A stretch of 53,117 nucleotides of DNA from a virus, in IMG/VR virus record IMGVR_UViG_3300030110_004955, positions 1 to 53,117 of that record. One strand, given 5' to 3'. The notes beneath the pieces are model-generated. The model ran no database searches. It was not told the DNA's origin and saw only the letters and a list, made by a program, of their open reading frames with translations. The translations under genes were made by a program, and so were the position numbers. Below, piece by piece: positions 18,212 through 25,853 of the stretch (positions are counted from its first letter, which is position 1; each line of letters starts with the position of its first letter).

Positions 18212-18583
18212 ATGGCTTTTACAAAAACAACAGAAACGACTAAAGTTGGTAGCCTCATCATTGACTTTGATGCAGACTCGTCTGTTGAGGCTCATGTCAC
18301 AGGCAATACTTCCGGTAAGCTTTATCTCGTTGATATCGACAATACTGCAAATGCATCATCGTCGGCTTATCTGAGAATTAAAGACGCGCAATCAGCAGGT
18401 TCGGCAGGGACCCTTGTGCCCTGGTGGTTGTTCGTTGCTGGTCCAGGGGCAAAGGCGTCATATGTTTTAAGTGAGGGTCATGATTATTCAACTGGGCTTA
18501 CTTTATGGTGTTCGACTTCAAACACACCAGAAAATACCTCTTCACCCTCCGAAAGTGTAATCGTTAAAATTATAGCGACTTAG
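18212..18583 (+). CDS. Small beta-rich protein, family B copy 2
   Basis: A 123-residue protein resembling the 17253 protein (LYLVDIDNT, then a segment ending EGHDYSTGLTLW). With the 17846 gene it forms the second copy of an A-B gene pair. All-beta composition; no enzymatic motif. Likely structural. Confidence 0.65.
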   Translation: MAFTKTTETTKVGSLIIDFDADSSVEAHVTGNTSGKLYLVDIDNTANASSSAYLRIKDAQSAGSAGTLVPWWLFVAGPGAKASYVLSEGHDYSTGLTLWCSTSNTPENTSSPSESVIVKIIAT

Positions 18584-18591
18584 GTTATTTC

Positions 18592-18834
18592 ATGGTTGAG
18601 ACAACGAGTATATTGTTAGCTGCAATCGTCGCATTAATCGCGACGATTTTTGGTATTAAGCGCGACAAGAAGAAAGAAAAAGAACAGCGACCACCAAAAA
18701 ATAAAGTGGCGGACAAGGCGAGAGAAATCTCAAATGAAGAGTTTCAAAAGAATCTTGAAGCTATCAAGGGAGATTTAGAGGGTAAGTCACCTGCAGATGA
18801 TCTAGCATCCAGAGGGAATGCGAGGCGTCGATGA
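18592..18834 (+). CDS. Small membrane protein with charged tail, lysis block
   Basis: An 80-residue protein: an N-terminal transmembrane stretch (about 5-22, TSILLAAIVALIATIFGI) followed by a long Lys/Glu-rich cytoplasmic-type tail. Stop overlaps the next start (ATGA). The single N-terminal membrane anchor and location upstream of the murein enzyme fit an inner-membrane spanin or holin/antiholin partner; which one cannot be told from sequence. Confidence 0.55.
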   Translation: MVETTSILLAAIVALIATIFGIKRDKKKEKEQRPPKNKVADKAREISNEEFQKNLEAIKGDLEGKSPADDLASRGNARRR

Positions 18835-19271
18835 TACTGCTTTTGCTATCACAGTTGGCTTTTGCCGCAGATGCGCCGGAAAGACCCGAACCACCAAAGC
18901 CGGTAGCTGGTCAATGCGAAAGGGTTTATGGTATCAACGAGGGGCAGCAGTTGCCCACTTCCCTTGTTGTTGATCCCGGCTTCGCCGCCTGTTCTGCAGT
19001 TGCTGTCCCTCTTTCTGATTACGCGGATCTTTTGGCGACGGAAGAATGGGCGAAGCATGTTGCACAAAGATACGAAATCGACACAGCGTCTCTTGAGAGG
19101 GACTTAGATTGGTATAAAGCGAAGTTAGACGAGGCAAATAAGCCGGTGCCTTGGATGGAAAAACCCTCTACACAGCGTTGGTTTGGTAGAATAGAGACAC
19201 TGGCGGTCGTCGTGGTTGTCAGTGCCGGGTTAGGGGCTACATATTACTACTCGTCAGGGGCAGGAAAATGA
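18831..19271 (+). CDS. Secreted or membrane-anchored protein, lysis block
   Basis: A 146-residue protein. It begins with a signal peptide-like stretch (MILLLLSQLAFA, possible cleavage AFA|AD), continues with a Pro-rich part and a helix (~70-100), and ends with a transmembrane segment (about 122-140, ETLAVVVVVSAGLGATYY). Two cysteines at CERVYG and AACSAV may form a disulphide after export. Start overlaps the preceding stop, and its stop overlaps the next start, so it belongs to the lysis operon. A spanin-related role is possible but not proven. Confidence 0.55.
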   Translation: MILLLLSQLAFAADAPERPEPPKPVAGQCERVYGINEGQQLPTSLVVDPGFAACSAVAVPLSDYADLLATEEWAKHVAQRYEIDTASLERDLDWYKAKLDEANKPVPWMEKPSTQRWFGRIETLAVVVVVSAGLGATYYYSSGAGK

Positions 19272-19555
19272 ATACAAAAGAATGGGTGGTTCCCGGCATT
19301 ACTGTAGTTTTTGCAGCAGGCATTTCTTTCGCGTCTTTTGAGTCAGCGGCTCAAGATGTAGAAGAGATTGATCAGCGTGTCGAAGTCCTTGAGTCTAAAT
19401 CAGGAAAGCAAGAGTTGGTTGACCTCAAGATTGAGGGTGTTGAGAAACGCCTCGATAAGATGGAAGACCTAATGGCTAAGATGCTTGAAGTGCAGCAACA
19501 GCAAGCCATTAACCAAGCCAAGATTTGCTCTGCCACTAACGCGGACTGTGACTGA
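19268..19555 (+). CDS. Membrane-anchored coiled-coil protein, lysis block
   Basis: A 95-residue protein: a hydrophobic stretch at ~8-24 followed by a helical, coiled-coil-like body (repeated Leu/Val/Met heptads from QDVEEIDQRVEVLE to about residue 82) and two cysteines near the C-terminus (KICSAT, ADCD). Overlapping starts and stops with both neighbours. The architecture is that of an inner-membrane spanin-like protein, though this is only topology. Confidence 0.5.
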   Translation: MNTKEWVVPGITVVFAAGISFASFESAAQDVEEIDQRVEVLESKSGKQELVDLKIEGVEKRLDKMEDLMAKMLEVQQQQAINQAKICSATNADCD

Positions 19556-20130
19556 TGCGCCCTGTTCTCTTAGATTATGTAGCTTCGTTAGGGTACACGG
19601 TCTTTGAGAGAGGCGAGTACAACCTGAACATCATCGGCATCCGTAGCAAGGATCACCAAGCCAACAGCTTTGACGACCGCATGTGTGTCGTGTTCCGTGA
19701 TGAGCAGGGCTGGATCACTCGCACTTGGGAATGTACTACTGAGCCTGGAAAATACTGGCTTGAGAACCCCACTCGCGTCGAAGGGACTGCTATTCTTGTA
19801 CCTGGACAATATCGATCTGTTTGGAAGATTGATAAGCATCAGGGAAAATATGACGCGCTCTGCCAGAGGAACGGTACGGTTAAAACTTACCGGGATAGCA
19901 ATAAAGACGACGTTATTGATCTTGATGTACAGTCTATTACTGAAGGCTATTATGGAATCAACATCCACAAAGCGGGCTCAGCATCGACGCAAGTAGATAA
20001 GTGGTCTGCTGGATGTCAGGTATTCAGTCACAGCAAGGACTTTGAAGAATTTATGTCCATCTGCTACGCGGCCAGGGATAAGTGGGGCAATAGCTTCAGC
20101 TATACTCTGATCGACGAACCGGAGTTTTAA
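19555..20130 (+). CDS. L,D-transpeptidase-fold murein enzyme, probable endolysin
   Basis: A 191-residue protein. Near the C-terminus it carries GINIHKAG (His ~142) followed about 15 residues later by WSAGCQVF (Cys near 158), matching the His...(S/T)xGC signature of YkuD-like L,D-transpeptidase-fold proteins. Some phages use this fold as a lysis enzyme, and the surrounding genes encode small membrane proteins, so endolysin is the most likely role. No signal peptide is seen, so release would depend on a holin. The exact bond cut is not deducible. Start overlaps the preceding stop (TGATG). Confidence 0.75.
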   Translation: MRPVLLDYVASLGYTVFERGEYNLNIIGIRSKDHQANSFDDRMCVVFRDEQGWITRTWECTTEPGKYWLENPTRVEGTAILVPGQYRSVWKIDKHQGKYDALCQRNGTVKTYRDSNKDDVIDLDVQSITEGYYGINIHKAGSASTQVDKWSAGCQVFSHSKDFEEFMSICYAARDKWGNSFSYTLIDEPEF

Positions 20131-20435
20131 TGGAAGCCCTGGTAGACACACTGCTATCAGGGGGTCACTTAGGCGTTTTCGCGGCGTTCTTGGTGTATCA
20201 GTTTATGGCTATGCAAAAGCGCCTTGATAAACTAGTAGAGGGTTTTCAAGAACAGCTTGATGAGATTCGTAAAGAGTATGAGGCTCGGTCTGAAAAAATG
20301 CGTGAGCGGTACGATCGAGTAATCCAAGAGTATCGTTCTACTGCAGACAATCAATCTAAAGACTTTTTGATCACACGCACAAAAGTCCACAACGATATTG
20401 TTGCAAAGCTTGATCGACTTCTGGACAAAAAATAA
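20130..20435 (+). CDS. Membrane-anchored coiled-coil protein, end of lysis block
   Basis: A 101-residue protein with a transmembrane stretch at ~11-28 followed by a strongly charged coiled coil (residues ~30-75, repeated EEI/RxE/MRERY patterns). Start overlaps the lysis enzyme's stop (TAATG). It is the last gene of the plus-strand virion/lysis block. The layout is similar in kind to the 19268 and 49614 proteins, although no sequence relationship is claimed. Possible spanin or holin accessory. Confidence 0.55.
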   Translation: MEALVDTLLSGGHLGVFAAFLVYQFMAMQKRLDKLVEGFQEQLDEIRKEYEARSEKMRERYDRVIQEYRSTADNQSKDFLITRTKVHNDIVAKLDRLLDKK

Positions 20436-20464
20436 ACCCACCTGAGTCGTGACACTCAGATGGG
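20427..20464 (-). terminator. Intrinsic terminator, minus strand
   Basis: Arms CCCACCTGAGT (20437-20447) and ACTCAGATGGG (20454-20464) pair over 11 bases with one mismatch (G-U on the minus transcript) and a 6-base loop. On the minus strand the hairpin is followed by TTTATTTTTT, so it would stop transcripts of the 20589 gene. The plus-strand side is not U-rich. Confidence 0.7.
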
Positions 20465-20588
20465 CTCAGCTTTAATCCACGGGATTAGATAAGTCTCAGA
20501 CCATCCGAGACTTGTGAACACCACCGTTAAGTGGACTAGTCACTAATGTGACCAAAGATCCTAACCAGGTTGTGTCTGATTACAAGAT

Positions 20589-20849
20589 TTATGACTCTGG
20601 TGTGTCGTGATAAAAAAGATCAGCTACGCGATCAAGTAGGTTTTCAGATGCTTCAAGTGCATCATCACCGATACCAATCGCAATTTGTTCGCCGCTGATT
20701 GTAAGTGCAAATCCGTCTTCAATCGGCAGCACATCAATATCGTCGTAGCCTAAGTCTTCGAGAGCATCGATTAACTTTGTCGAATTCAGAGAAGCTAGGG
20801 CGATTGAAGCAAGATCTGGTGTCATTGGAATAAATGTATTGTAACTCAT
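20589..20849 (-). CDS. Small acidic protein downstream of the Xre regulator
   Basis: An 86-residue acidic protein, start overlapping the stop of the regulator gene (ATGA), so the two are translated together. It has alternating helices and short strands (DVLPIEDGFALTISG) and an acidic C-terminus. No family recognised. Being the partner of a repressor-like gene, it might be an antitoxin-type or regulatory partner, but nothing specific is visible. Confidence 0.6.
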   Translation of the reverse strand: MSYNTFIPMTPDLASIALASLNSTKLIDALEDLGYDDIDVLPIEDGFALTISGEQIAIGIGDDALEASENLLDRVADLFYHDTPES

Positions 20850-21145
20850 CTTTTAGACCATCTTCCAGGTCCACTACGAGCATCTATTCTTGCACGTTCA
20901 CCTAAGTCAACAAGGTGTGCCACCCAACTTTCGTATCTAACGGGCTCATTCTCCCCTATTTTTGGTGAGGAAGAAAAAGCTTCAGCCAATCCCTTAACGT
21001 GGCGCATTGTAGGTAAGCGTGTACCAGATTCAATCCGACTGACTTCTGATTGACTTAAACCTGAAGCACGAGAAAGATCTGCAAGCGTCCACTTCCGAGA
21101 CTCACGGGACTTTCGCATAAAACGAGAAAATGAACTAACAGACAT
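20846..21145 (-). CDS. Xre-family transcriptional regulator
   Basis: A 99-residue protein starting at the ATG 21145 with an AGGAG site. Residues ~10-60 form a classic Xre/Cro helix-turn-helix (WTLADLSRASGLSQSEVSRIESGTRLP, then a third helix). It sits divergent from the replication operon, with operator-like palindromes between them, so it likely represses its own promoter and that of the helicase gene. A lysogeny repressor would also fit, yet no integrase is seen in this window, so a lytic-phase regulator is equally possible. Confidence 0.8.
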   Translation of the reverse strand: MSVSSFSRFMRKSRESRKWTLADLSRASGLSQSEVSRIESGTRLPTMRHVKGLAEAFSSSPKIGENEPVRYESWVAHLVDLGERARIDARSGPGRWSKR

Positions 21146-21203
21146 AAAATCTCCTAAGCACCGTAACGGTAGCCTAAAAAACACACTACGTCAACTTTTA
21201 GTC

Positions 21204-21218
21204 TTGACACCCTGTCAA
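21204..21218. promoter_or_regulatory. Operator-like palindrome TTGACAcccTGTCAA overlapping a -35 element
   Basis: A perfect 6+6 inverted repeat with a 3-base centre. TTGACA is also a consensus -35 for the plus strand; a weak -10 (TACGCT, 21227-21232) lies 17 bases on. A third GTCAA half-site is at 21190-21194, and another short palindrome (ACCGTAACGGT, 21160-21170) sits between it and the regulator gene. This is the expected binding region for the neighbouring Xre protein. Confidence 0.5.
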
Positions 21219-21220
21219 CG

Positions 21221-23161
21221 ATGCTTTACGCTCAGAACATGACCCCACAACCCCACATACTTTATCGAGTCCCTGGTCAGTGTAATTTTGACCTGCTCCA
21301 AAGTTTCGAAGCATTGATCCCTGGTACACTTGTTTATGGGAAACGATCGTATGGGCGTCGGTTCCGATTGAAGAATGCGACGGACGATGAAAAGCGGGAG
21401 ATCGTGACATGCGAAATTTACGCACCACTACACGCCGCATGGCTCGTGGAATCTTCACTCGCACACAACTCATTGGCCTTTACTTTCTCGGCTACGGACA
21501 TCGACGGTATCACGGGATGGTCAAACGAAGAAAATCAAAGAAGTCTTTTCGAAGACGTAGGTAGACAATCGTCCAACCAGTCAGTTTTGTCTGGTGAATT
21601 ACGCGAGCACGTGCTTGAGATAGCCACTCCGTATCAATTTATGGGTGTAGCCTGGGCTCAGAAGCGACCGTGGGTCATGAATGTCTGGGCTTGTGGTTCA
21701 GGTAAAACCCTTGGCGCTATTATGGCGTCTCTTAGTCGTCCTGGTCCCGTCGTTGTGGTTTGTCCCGCTAAAGCGAGGCACGTATGGTGGAGTCAAGTAC
21801 AAGAGTACACGCACATAAAACCCTACCGTGTTCGACCAAGCTCTGAGAAACGCAAGAAACACCAGACGTTTGAAGATTACTTAGATGAGTGCCGTCGCGA
21901 GAGTCAAAGACCCTTTGTGGTTGTCGGTGCAGAAGCATTGGTAGACAACATAAGTATTGTGCGCGACCTAAAACCGAAGATATTGATTCTCGATGAAATC
22001 CACACACACGGGAGCCGCAAACGTTGGACAGCTATACAGGAGGCAGACGGTAGCGTCTCGTTCGAGAGGCGCAAAACTGCAGCCAGTAACCGGGCTAACT
22101 CTGCGATTAACCGCGAGAACCGTGCTGTTGCTGCGATGGATCTCAGCAGGCTTCGCAGTCTTGATTTGCGCATTGGTCTAACAGCAACGCCGTTGGATGA
22201 CGGTCGTCCTCGCAGGCTCTGGTCTCAGCTAGACTTGCTTGCTCCTGGCGGCTTCTCACACAGCTATTCTAATTTTGCTCATCGCTACTGTGCTGCAAGG
22301 CCCGGTCAATATGGTGGGCTCGATGACACTGGTGCGAGTAACCTTGCTGAATTGAAAGCCCGTTGTTCTTTTCTGGTTCACGAGGTTCCATACTCTGAGT
22401 CGCACGCTGCGTTGCCTGATACTCGAGTACAGGTTGTGTACCTTAGCTCAACAGAGTTGAATCGAGCCGAGCGTTGGAGTGACGAACACACATTTGGTCA
22501 AGCCATGAAAGGTTTTGTGAAGGAAGCACGTGCAAATCCCCTGGCACGTGAGCGGGTAGTGGAGGCACGATTAGCCGAAGCTTGTAGTAGAAAGCGGAAA
22601 TACGTTGTGGGTGAAGCCCTTGAAGGTTTAAAGGGCGGGGGTAAGGTAGTAATCTTCACCGCGCGTCGGCGTGAAACGGAGTTGTGGGAGCACGATTTAC
22701 GTCGCGCGCTAAAGCGTGGGGATGAAGCCTTAGGCGAGGTTCCGGTTTGGATGGCACACGGCGGTGTCCCTGAATCTGAACGGGATATCATGGTTGACGC
22801 GTTCAGGGAATCGAAGGGGCCCTGCTGTCTTGTTGCTACAGGACAGAGCGTTGGCACTGGTGTTGATGGTATGCAGACTGCGGACCTCGCCATTTTTGCT
22901 ATGCTTCCTTGGAAACCAGGCGACTTCGTTCAGTGGAAGGGTCGGTTTGACCGACTGGGCGGTAGTGCCACACTATTGAAAGTCGTGGTTGCCCAAGGAA
23001 CCTACGATGAACGTGTAGTTGAGATCCTTGTCGAGAAGTTTGGGCCTATCGAAAGCTTCTTGAAAGCAGATGAGCTTGACGGATTGGGTGACAAACTACT
23101 CGGAATGGAAGACGAGGGTGCTCTTGTCAGCAGCATCATTAGTAAGTTGGAGGTTGCATGA
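21221..23161 (+). CDS. SF2 (SNF2-like) DNA helicase/translocase
   Basis: A 646-residue protein. Motifs seen: Walker A ACGSGKT (Lys162), DEIH Walker B at ~258-261, GLTATPLDD (motif III-like), VVIFTARR (motif IV), VATGQSVGTGVDG (motif V) and QWKGRFDRLGG (motif VI, ~571-581). This matches SF2 helicases of the SNF2/ComF-like kind found in phage replication blocks. It opens the replication operon and overlaps the nuclease gene by 4 bases. Neither ATG 21221 nor ATG 21239 has a Shine-Dalgarno site; the putative -10 would start RNA near 21239, so leaderless translation is possible and the start is uncertain. Likely unwinds DNA during replication or recombination. Confidence 0.85.
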   Translation: MLYAQNMTPQPHILYRVPGQCNFDLLQSFEALIPGTLVYGKRSYGRRFRLKNATDDEKREIVTCEIYAPLHAAWLVESSLAHNSLAFTFSATDIDGITGWSNEENQRSLFEDVGRQSSNQSVLSGELREHVLEIATPYQFMGVAWAQKRPWVMNVWACGSGKTLGAIMASLSRPGPVVVVCPAKARHVWWSQVQEYTHIKPYRVRPSSEKRKKHQTFEDYLDECRRESQRPFVVVGAEALVDNISIVRDLKPKILILDEIHTHGSRKRWTAIQEADGSVSFERRKTAASNRANSAINRENRAVAAMDLSRLRSLDLRIGLTATPLDDGRPRRLWSQLDLLAPGGFSHSYSNFAHRYCAARPGQYGGLDDTGASNLAELKARCSFLVHEVPYSESHAALPDTRVQVVYLSSTELNRAERWSDEHTFGQAMKGFVKEARANPLARERVVEARLAEACSRKRKYVVGEALEGLKGGGKVVIFTARRRETELWEHDLRRALKRGDEALGEVPVWMAHGGVPESERDIMVDAFRESKGPCCLVATGQSVGTGVDGMQTADLAIFAMLPWKPGDFVQWKGRFDRLGGSATLLKVVVAQGTYDERVVEILVEKFGPIESFLKADELDGLGDKLLGMEDEGALVSSIISKLEVA

Positions 23162-24147
23162 CGGAAAAAATACTGATCGATGCGGGACGTAGTAGCCGTG
23201 GTTGGTCGCGGATTGGTTCATTCTTCCGTTGCCCCCAACTGTTTGCTTACCAAAACCGGTTGGACATGAGTCTTATTCCTGCGGGCGCTTTGACCCGAGG
23301 GAGTATGGGACACATCGTCCAGGCGCACCAACATGCTATTTGGGGGGCGCGTTCCCGTGAAGGTGTGTGGGTTGATGAGACAAGGTACGATGACCCCAAT
23401 GTCTTTTTCGAACCTGAAGAAGCCGTACGTATCTGGTGCGATACCAATGGTGGGCATGAGTATCTTGATCGTATGATTGAAACGTTTCATCGTTATATGG
23501 AAGCGTATCCAGAGTGCCCCGGTGAGGTTGTTGCTGTAGAGTACCCGATCACCGCAGTCTTAGGTACGAAGGACAATAAATGGGGTTTGTGGGTTGTTCA
23601 CCCAGAAGAGCAGCATTTTAATCGTAGGGCTGCATCAGTGAAGGCGTGGGACGGATCAAAGATTATTCCGTCACCGCTTAATTGCCCAGGCCACCCTGAC
23701 TCTGGTTCTGCTGTGGTGCTCACACGTAGGCTGGACTTAGTTATTCGTGACCGTGCCGGTAAGATTTACATCTGGGACCACAAACACCAAGCGCGAGTTT
23801 CACCGAATAAAAGCGTGGATGGCTACGCTGTTGATGGTGGTTTTGCGGCCTTTCGAATCATGGGCAAGCAGCTTTACGGTAGTAGCTTCGGCGGTGTAGC
23901 CCTCAACCTTATTCAAACACAGGCGCCGTGGAAGGTTGCACGTCCAATGGTTCCCGCAACGCCGCACAGAGATCAGCACTTTGCCGATATGTTATGGCGA
24001 GCGGAACACAATCTTGCACGTCTCGACTTAGACCTACCTAAGTTTTGGGACTGGCCAAAGGTACAACATGAGACCACCTGTGTGGGTCGATACGGTTCGT
24101 GCCCCGCTATCAAGATGTGTTTCTATGGCGAAGCTGCCACAATTTGA
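23158..24147 (+). CDS. Cas4/RecB-like PD-(D/E)XK nuclease with Fe-S cysteines
   Basis: A 329-residue protein. The N-terminus has FFRCPQLF (Cys25), and the C-terminus TTCVGRYGSCPAIKMC (Cys308, 315, 321), the four-cysteine pattern that binds an iron-sulphur cluster in Cas4/AddB-type nucleases. The nuclease core is visible as RRLDLVIRD (Asp193) and IWDHKHQ (Asp207-x-Lys209). It follows the helicase with a 4-base overlap and precedes a Sak4-like ATPase, so it probably trims DNA ends in replication-linked recombination. No CRISPR array is present, so a phage replication/recombination exonuclease is preferred over an adaptation function. Confidence 0.8.
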   Translation: MTEKILIDAGRSSRGWSRIGSFFRCPQLFAYQNRLDMSLIPAGALTRGSMGHIVQAHQHAIWGARSREGVWVDETRYDDPNVFFEPEEAVRIWCDTNGGHEYLDRMIETFHRYMEAYPECPGEVVAVEYPITAVLGTKDNKWGLWVVHPEEQHFNRRAASVKAWDGSKIIPSPLNCPGHPDSGSAVVLTRRLDLVIRDRAGKIYIWDHKHQARVSPNKSVDGYAVDGGFAAFRIMGKQLYGSSFGGVALNLIQTQAPWKVARPMVPATPHRDQHFADMLWRAEHNLARLDLDLPKFWDWPKVQHETTCVGRYGSCPAIKMCFYGEAATI

Positions 24148-24212
24148 CCGGTTTAACAGAGTCGCATCTGTTACCCTCTATGACCCAAAGCTTAAACAAC
24201 CTGGAGAATCGA

Positions 24213-25193
24213 ATGACATCAGACACTTTGTTGCCCACCGTAATGATTACGGTGTACGGCAAGCCGAAACAGAAAAAGACCAGTGACGCACTGGCCACGT
24301 TTCCTACGGCACTGTTCCTGGGTGTGCCCTCGGCCATCACGCTTGTGGCGCAAAATGAATTAGGGTTCACTCCCTCAGTCCACCCCAACTCACCGAAGAC
24401 ATTACCTGAGTTGGTGAATCTTCTGCAGTCTCTCGCAGACAGTGGTGAGGCGCTAAAGTACGGTGCAATTGTCGTCGATGACTTGAGCCACCTGTGTCAG
24501 CGTTCGATGCTTGAGTGGGCTGAAGCAGCGCCTACAGGCAGGAGTGGAAAGAAAGACCGCTTTTACCCCTACCAGCAACTCAATCATTACTTGCTCGAGA
24601 TCGCGCACTTGTCTCGTCATGTAGGTGTTCACTTGCTGATGACCTTCCATGAACGGACTCCAGGCACCAATGCTGACGGACGATTCTGTCCTGGCGGTCC
24701 CGATGTTCCAAGTCGCAACCAAGTTGAGACATTGCCCTCTTGGTGTGACATTAATGTTCGAGCAATGGTCGACCCTAACTATCCAGACCCGTGGTTCCCG
24801 AGTATCTACTACTGTGACCCAACCAACCCAGAATGGGTGACGGGTGATCGCACAGGTGTCTGTACTCAGAAGACACCTGGTAACCTTCGAGAGATTTTAC
24901 GTGCGAGCGAAAGCAACTATCGTCTAAGTAGACTACCTGAATTAGAGTGGCAAGATGAGGTAGCTGATCTTGTTGCTGCAGGTATGGTTTCCGGGTCACC
25001 TGTACAAGAAGCTATTCAATCTGCTGTAGCAGGTCGCTCAGATAATCCACTGCATCTTCGTTGGGCTTGCCAAGACGGAATTGCCCGAGGTGTATTGGCT
25101 CAACAAGCGAAGCAATCTTTGTTTGATTTCACCGAGAAAGAAGAACGTGTAAGCAATTCACCAACATTGCCGCCACCACCGCCTTCGTCATAG
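24213..25193 (+). CDS. Sak4-like RecA-fold ATPase (recombination mediator)
   Basis: A 326-residue protein. I chose ATG 24213 for its GGAG site (6-base spacing); an upstream start would overlap the nuclease gene heavily. The Walker A is degenerate (GKPKQKKTSD, residues 16-25, lacking the usual Gly before Lys-Thr), and Walker B is GAIVVDD (Asp89-Asp90). Size and order resemble phage Sak4/AAA-type annealing proteins next to a nuclease and an SSB-like protein. The C-terminus is Pro-rich. Likely ATP-driven strand annealing or loading; the unusual Walker A is noted. Confidence 0.7.
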   Translation: MTSDTLLPTVMITVYGKPKQKKTSDALATFPTALFLGVPSAITLVAQNELGFTPSVHPNSPKTLPELVNLLQSLADSGEALKYGAIVVDDLSHLCQRSMLEWAEAAPTGRSGKKDRFYPYQQLNHYLLEIAHLSRHVGVHLLMTFHERTPGTNADGRFCPGGPDVPSRNQVETLPSWCDINVRAMVDPNYPDPWFPSIYYCDPTNPEWVTGDRTGVCTQKTPGNLREILRASESNYRLSRLPELEWQDEVADLVAAGMVSGSPVQEAIQSAVAGRSDNPLHLRWACQDGIARGVLAQQAKQSLFDFTEKEERVSNSPTLPPPPPSS

Positions 25194-25241
25194 TTTTAAC
25201 CCCCGGTCTTTTGACCATCAACATCAACAACGGAGCCAACA

Positions 25242-25850
25242 ATGGCTATTAAAATCGCAGGTAACGCGTTCCAAGGTATTAGTTCCTTGGGTTCATCCAC
25301 ACCAGAAGAAGGGTTTTATCCCGTCACTATCGTTAACATTGAAACCGGTCCAAACGATAAGCCTGGTACTCGACGGTTTCACGTTCAGTTTGAAGCTGGA
25401 TTCAAGATGTTCACGTTTGTGAGTCTACCTTATGACGAAGGCGGCAATATGCTGCCTGGTCTTTCGGACAAGCAGGTTCGTGGTCGCATGGCTGCTCTTC
25501 GCACCATTCTTGAGTCTCTTGGATACACCAAGGAAAACATTGAAACCGCTCAAGAGATTAATGACTCTTGGTTCTTGTCGAGCATGAACAATGGTCGTCA
25601 GGCTTATGTCGAGTTTGTCCCTGGTCAAAAGGGTGTTTCCGGTTCTTACAATGAGATCCGTAAATTCTTGACGAAGGTTCAGTACGAAGCCCTGAAGTCT
25701 TCAGGTGAGTCGGCTCCAGTACAAGAAAGTCCTGTGGTTCAAGCAGCACCAGTAACACCAGCAGCACCACCAACGAACGGTGCTCCAGTCCCTTCTGCCG
25801 GTGTTTCCCTACCACCAGCCGTAAGCGCTGCACAAAACATTGTGAGTTAA
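25242..25850 (+). CDS. Replication-block protein, probable ssDNA-binding type (DUF669-like)
   Basis: A 202-residue protein with a GGAG site. The first ~140 residues form a beta-rich domain (EEGFYPVTIVNIETG, RRFHVQFEAGFKMFTFVS) of the general kind found in phage single-strand-binding or DUF669-type proteins; the last ~50 residues are a disordered Ala/Pro/Val tail, often seen in such proteins as an interaction tail. It lies directly between the Sak4-like ATPase and DNA polymerase. A separate true SSB is encoded at 42756, so this one may serve a different step. Identity is a family-level guess. Confidence 0.5.
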   Translation: MAIKIAGNAFQGISSLGSSTPEEGFYPVTIVNIETGPNDKPGTRRFHVQFEAGFKMFTFVSLPYDEGGNMLPGLSDKQVRGRMAALRTILESLGYTKENIETAQEINDSWFLSSMNNGRQAYVEFVPGQKGVSGSYNEIRKFLTKVQYEALKSSGESAPVQESPVVQAAPVTPAAPPTNGAPVPSAGVSLPPAVSAAQNIVS

Positions 25851-25853
25851 ATA

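Noticed and set aside
23158-24147. A CRISPR Cas4 adaptation gene
   Set aside because: No Cas1/Cas2 or array is present; the operon context with helicase and Sak4-like ATPase fits phage replication or recombination better.
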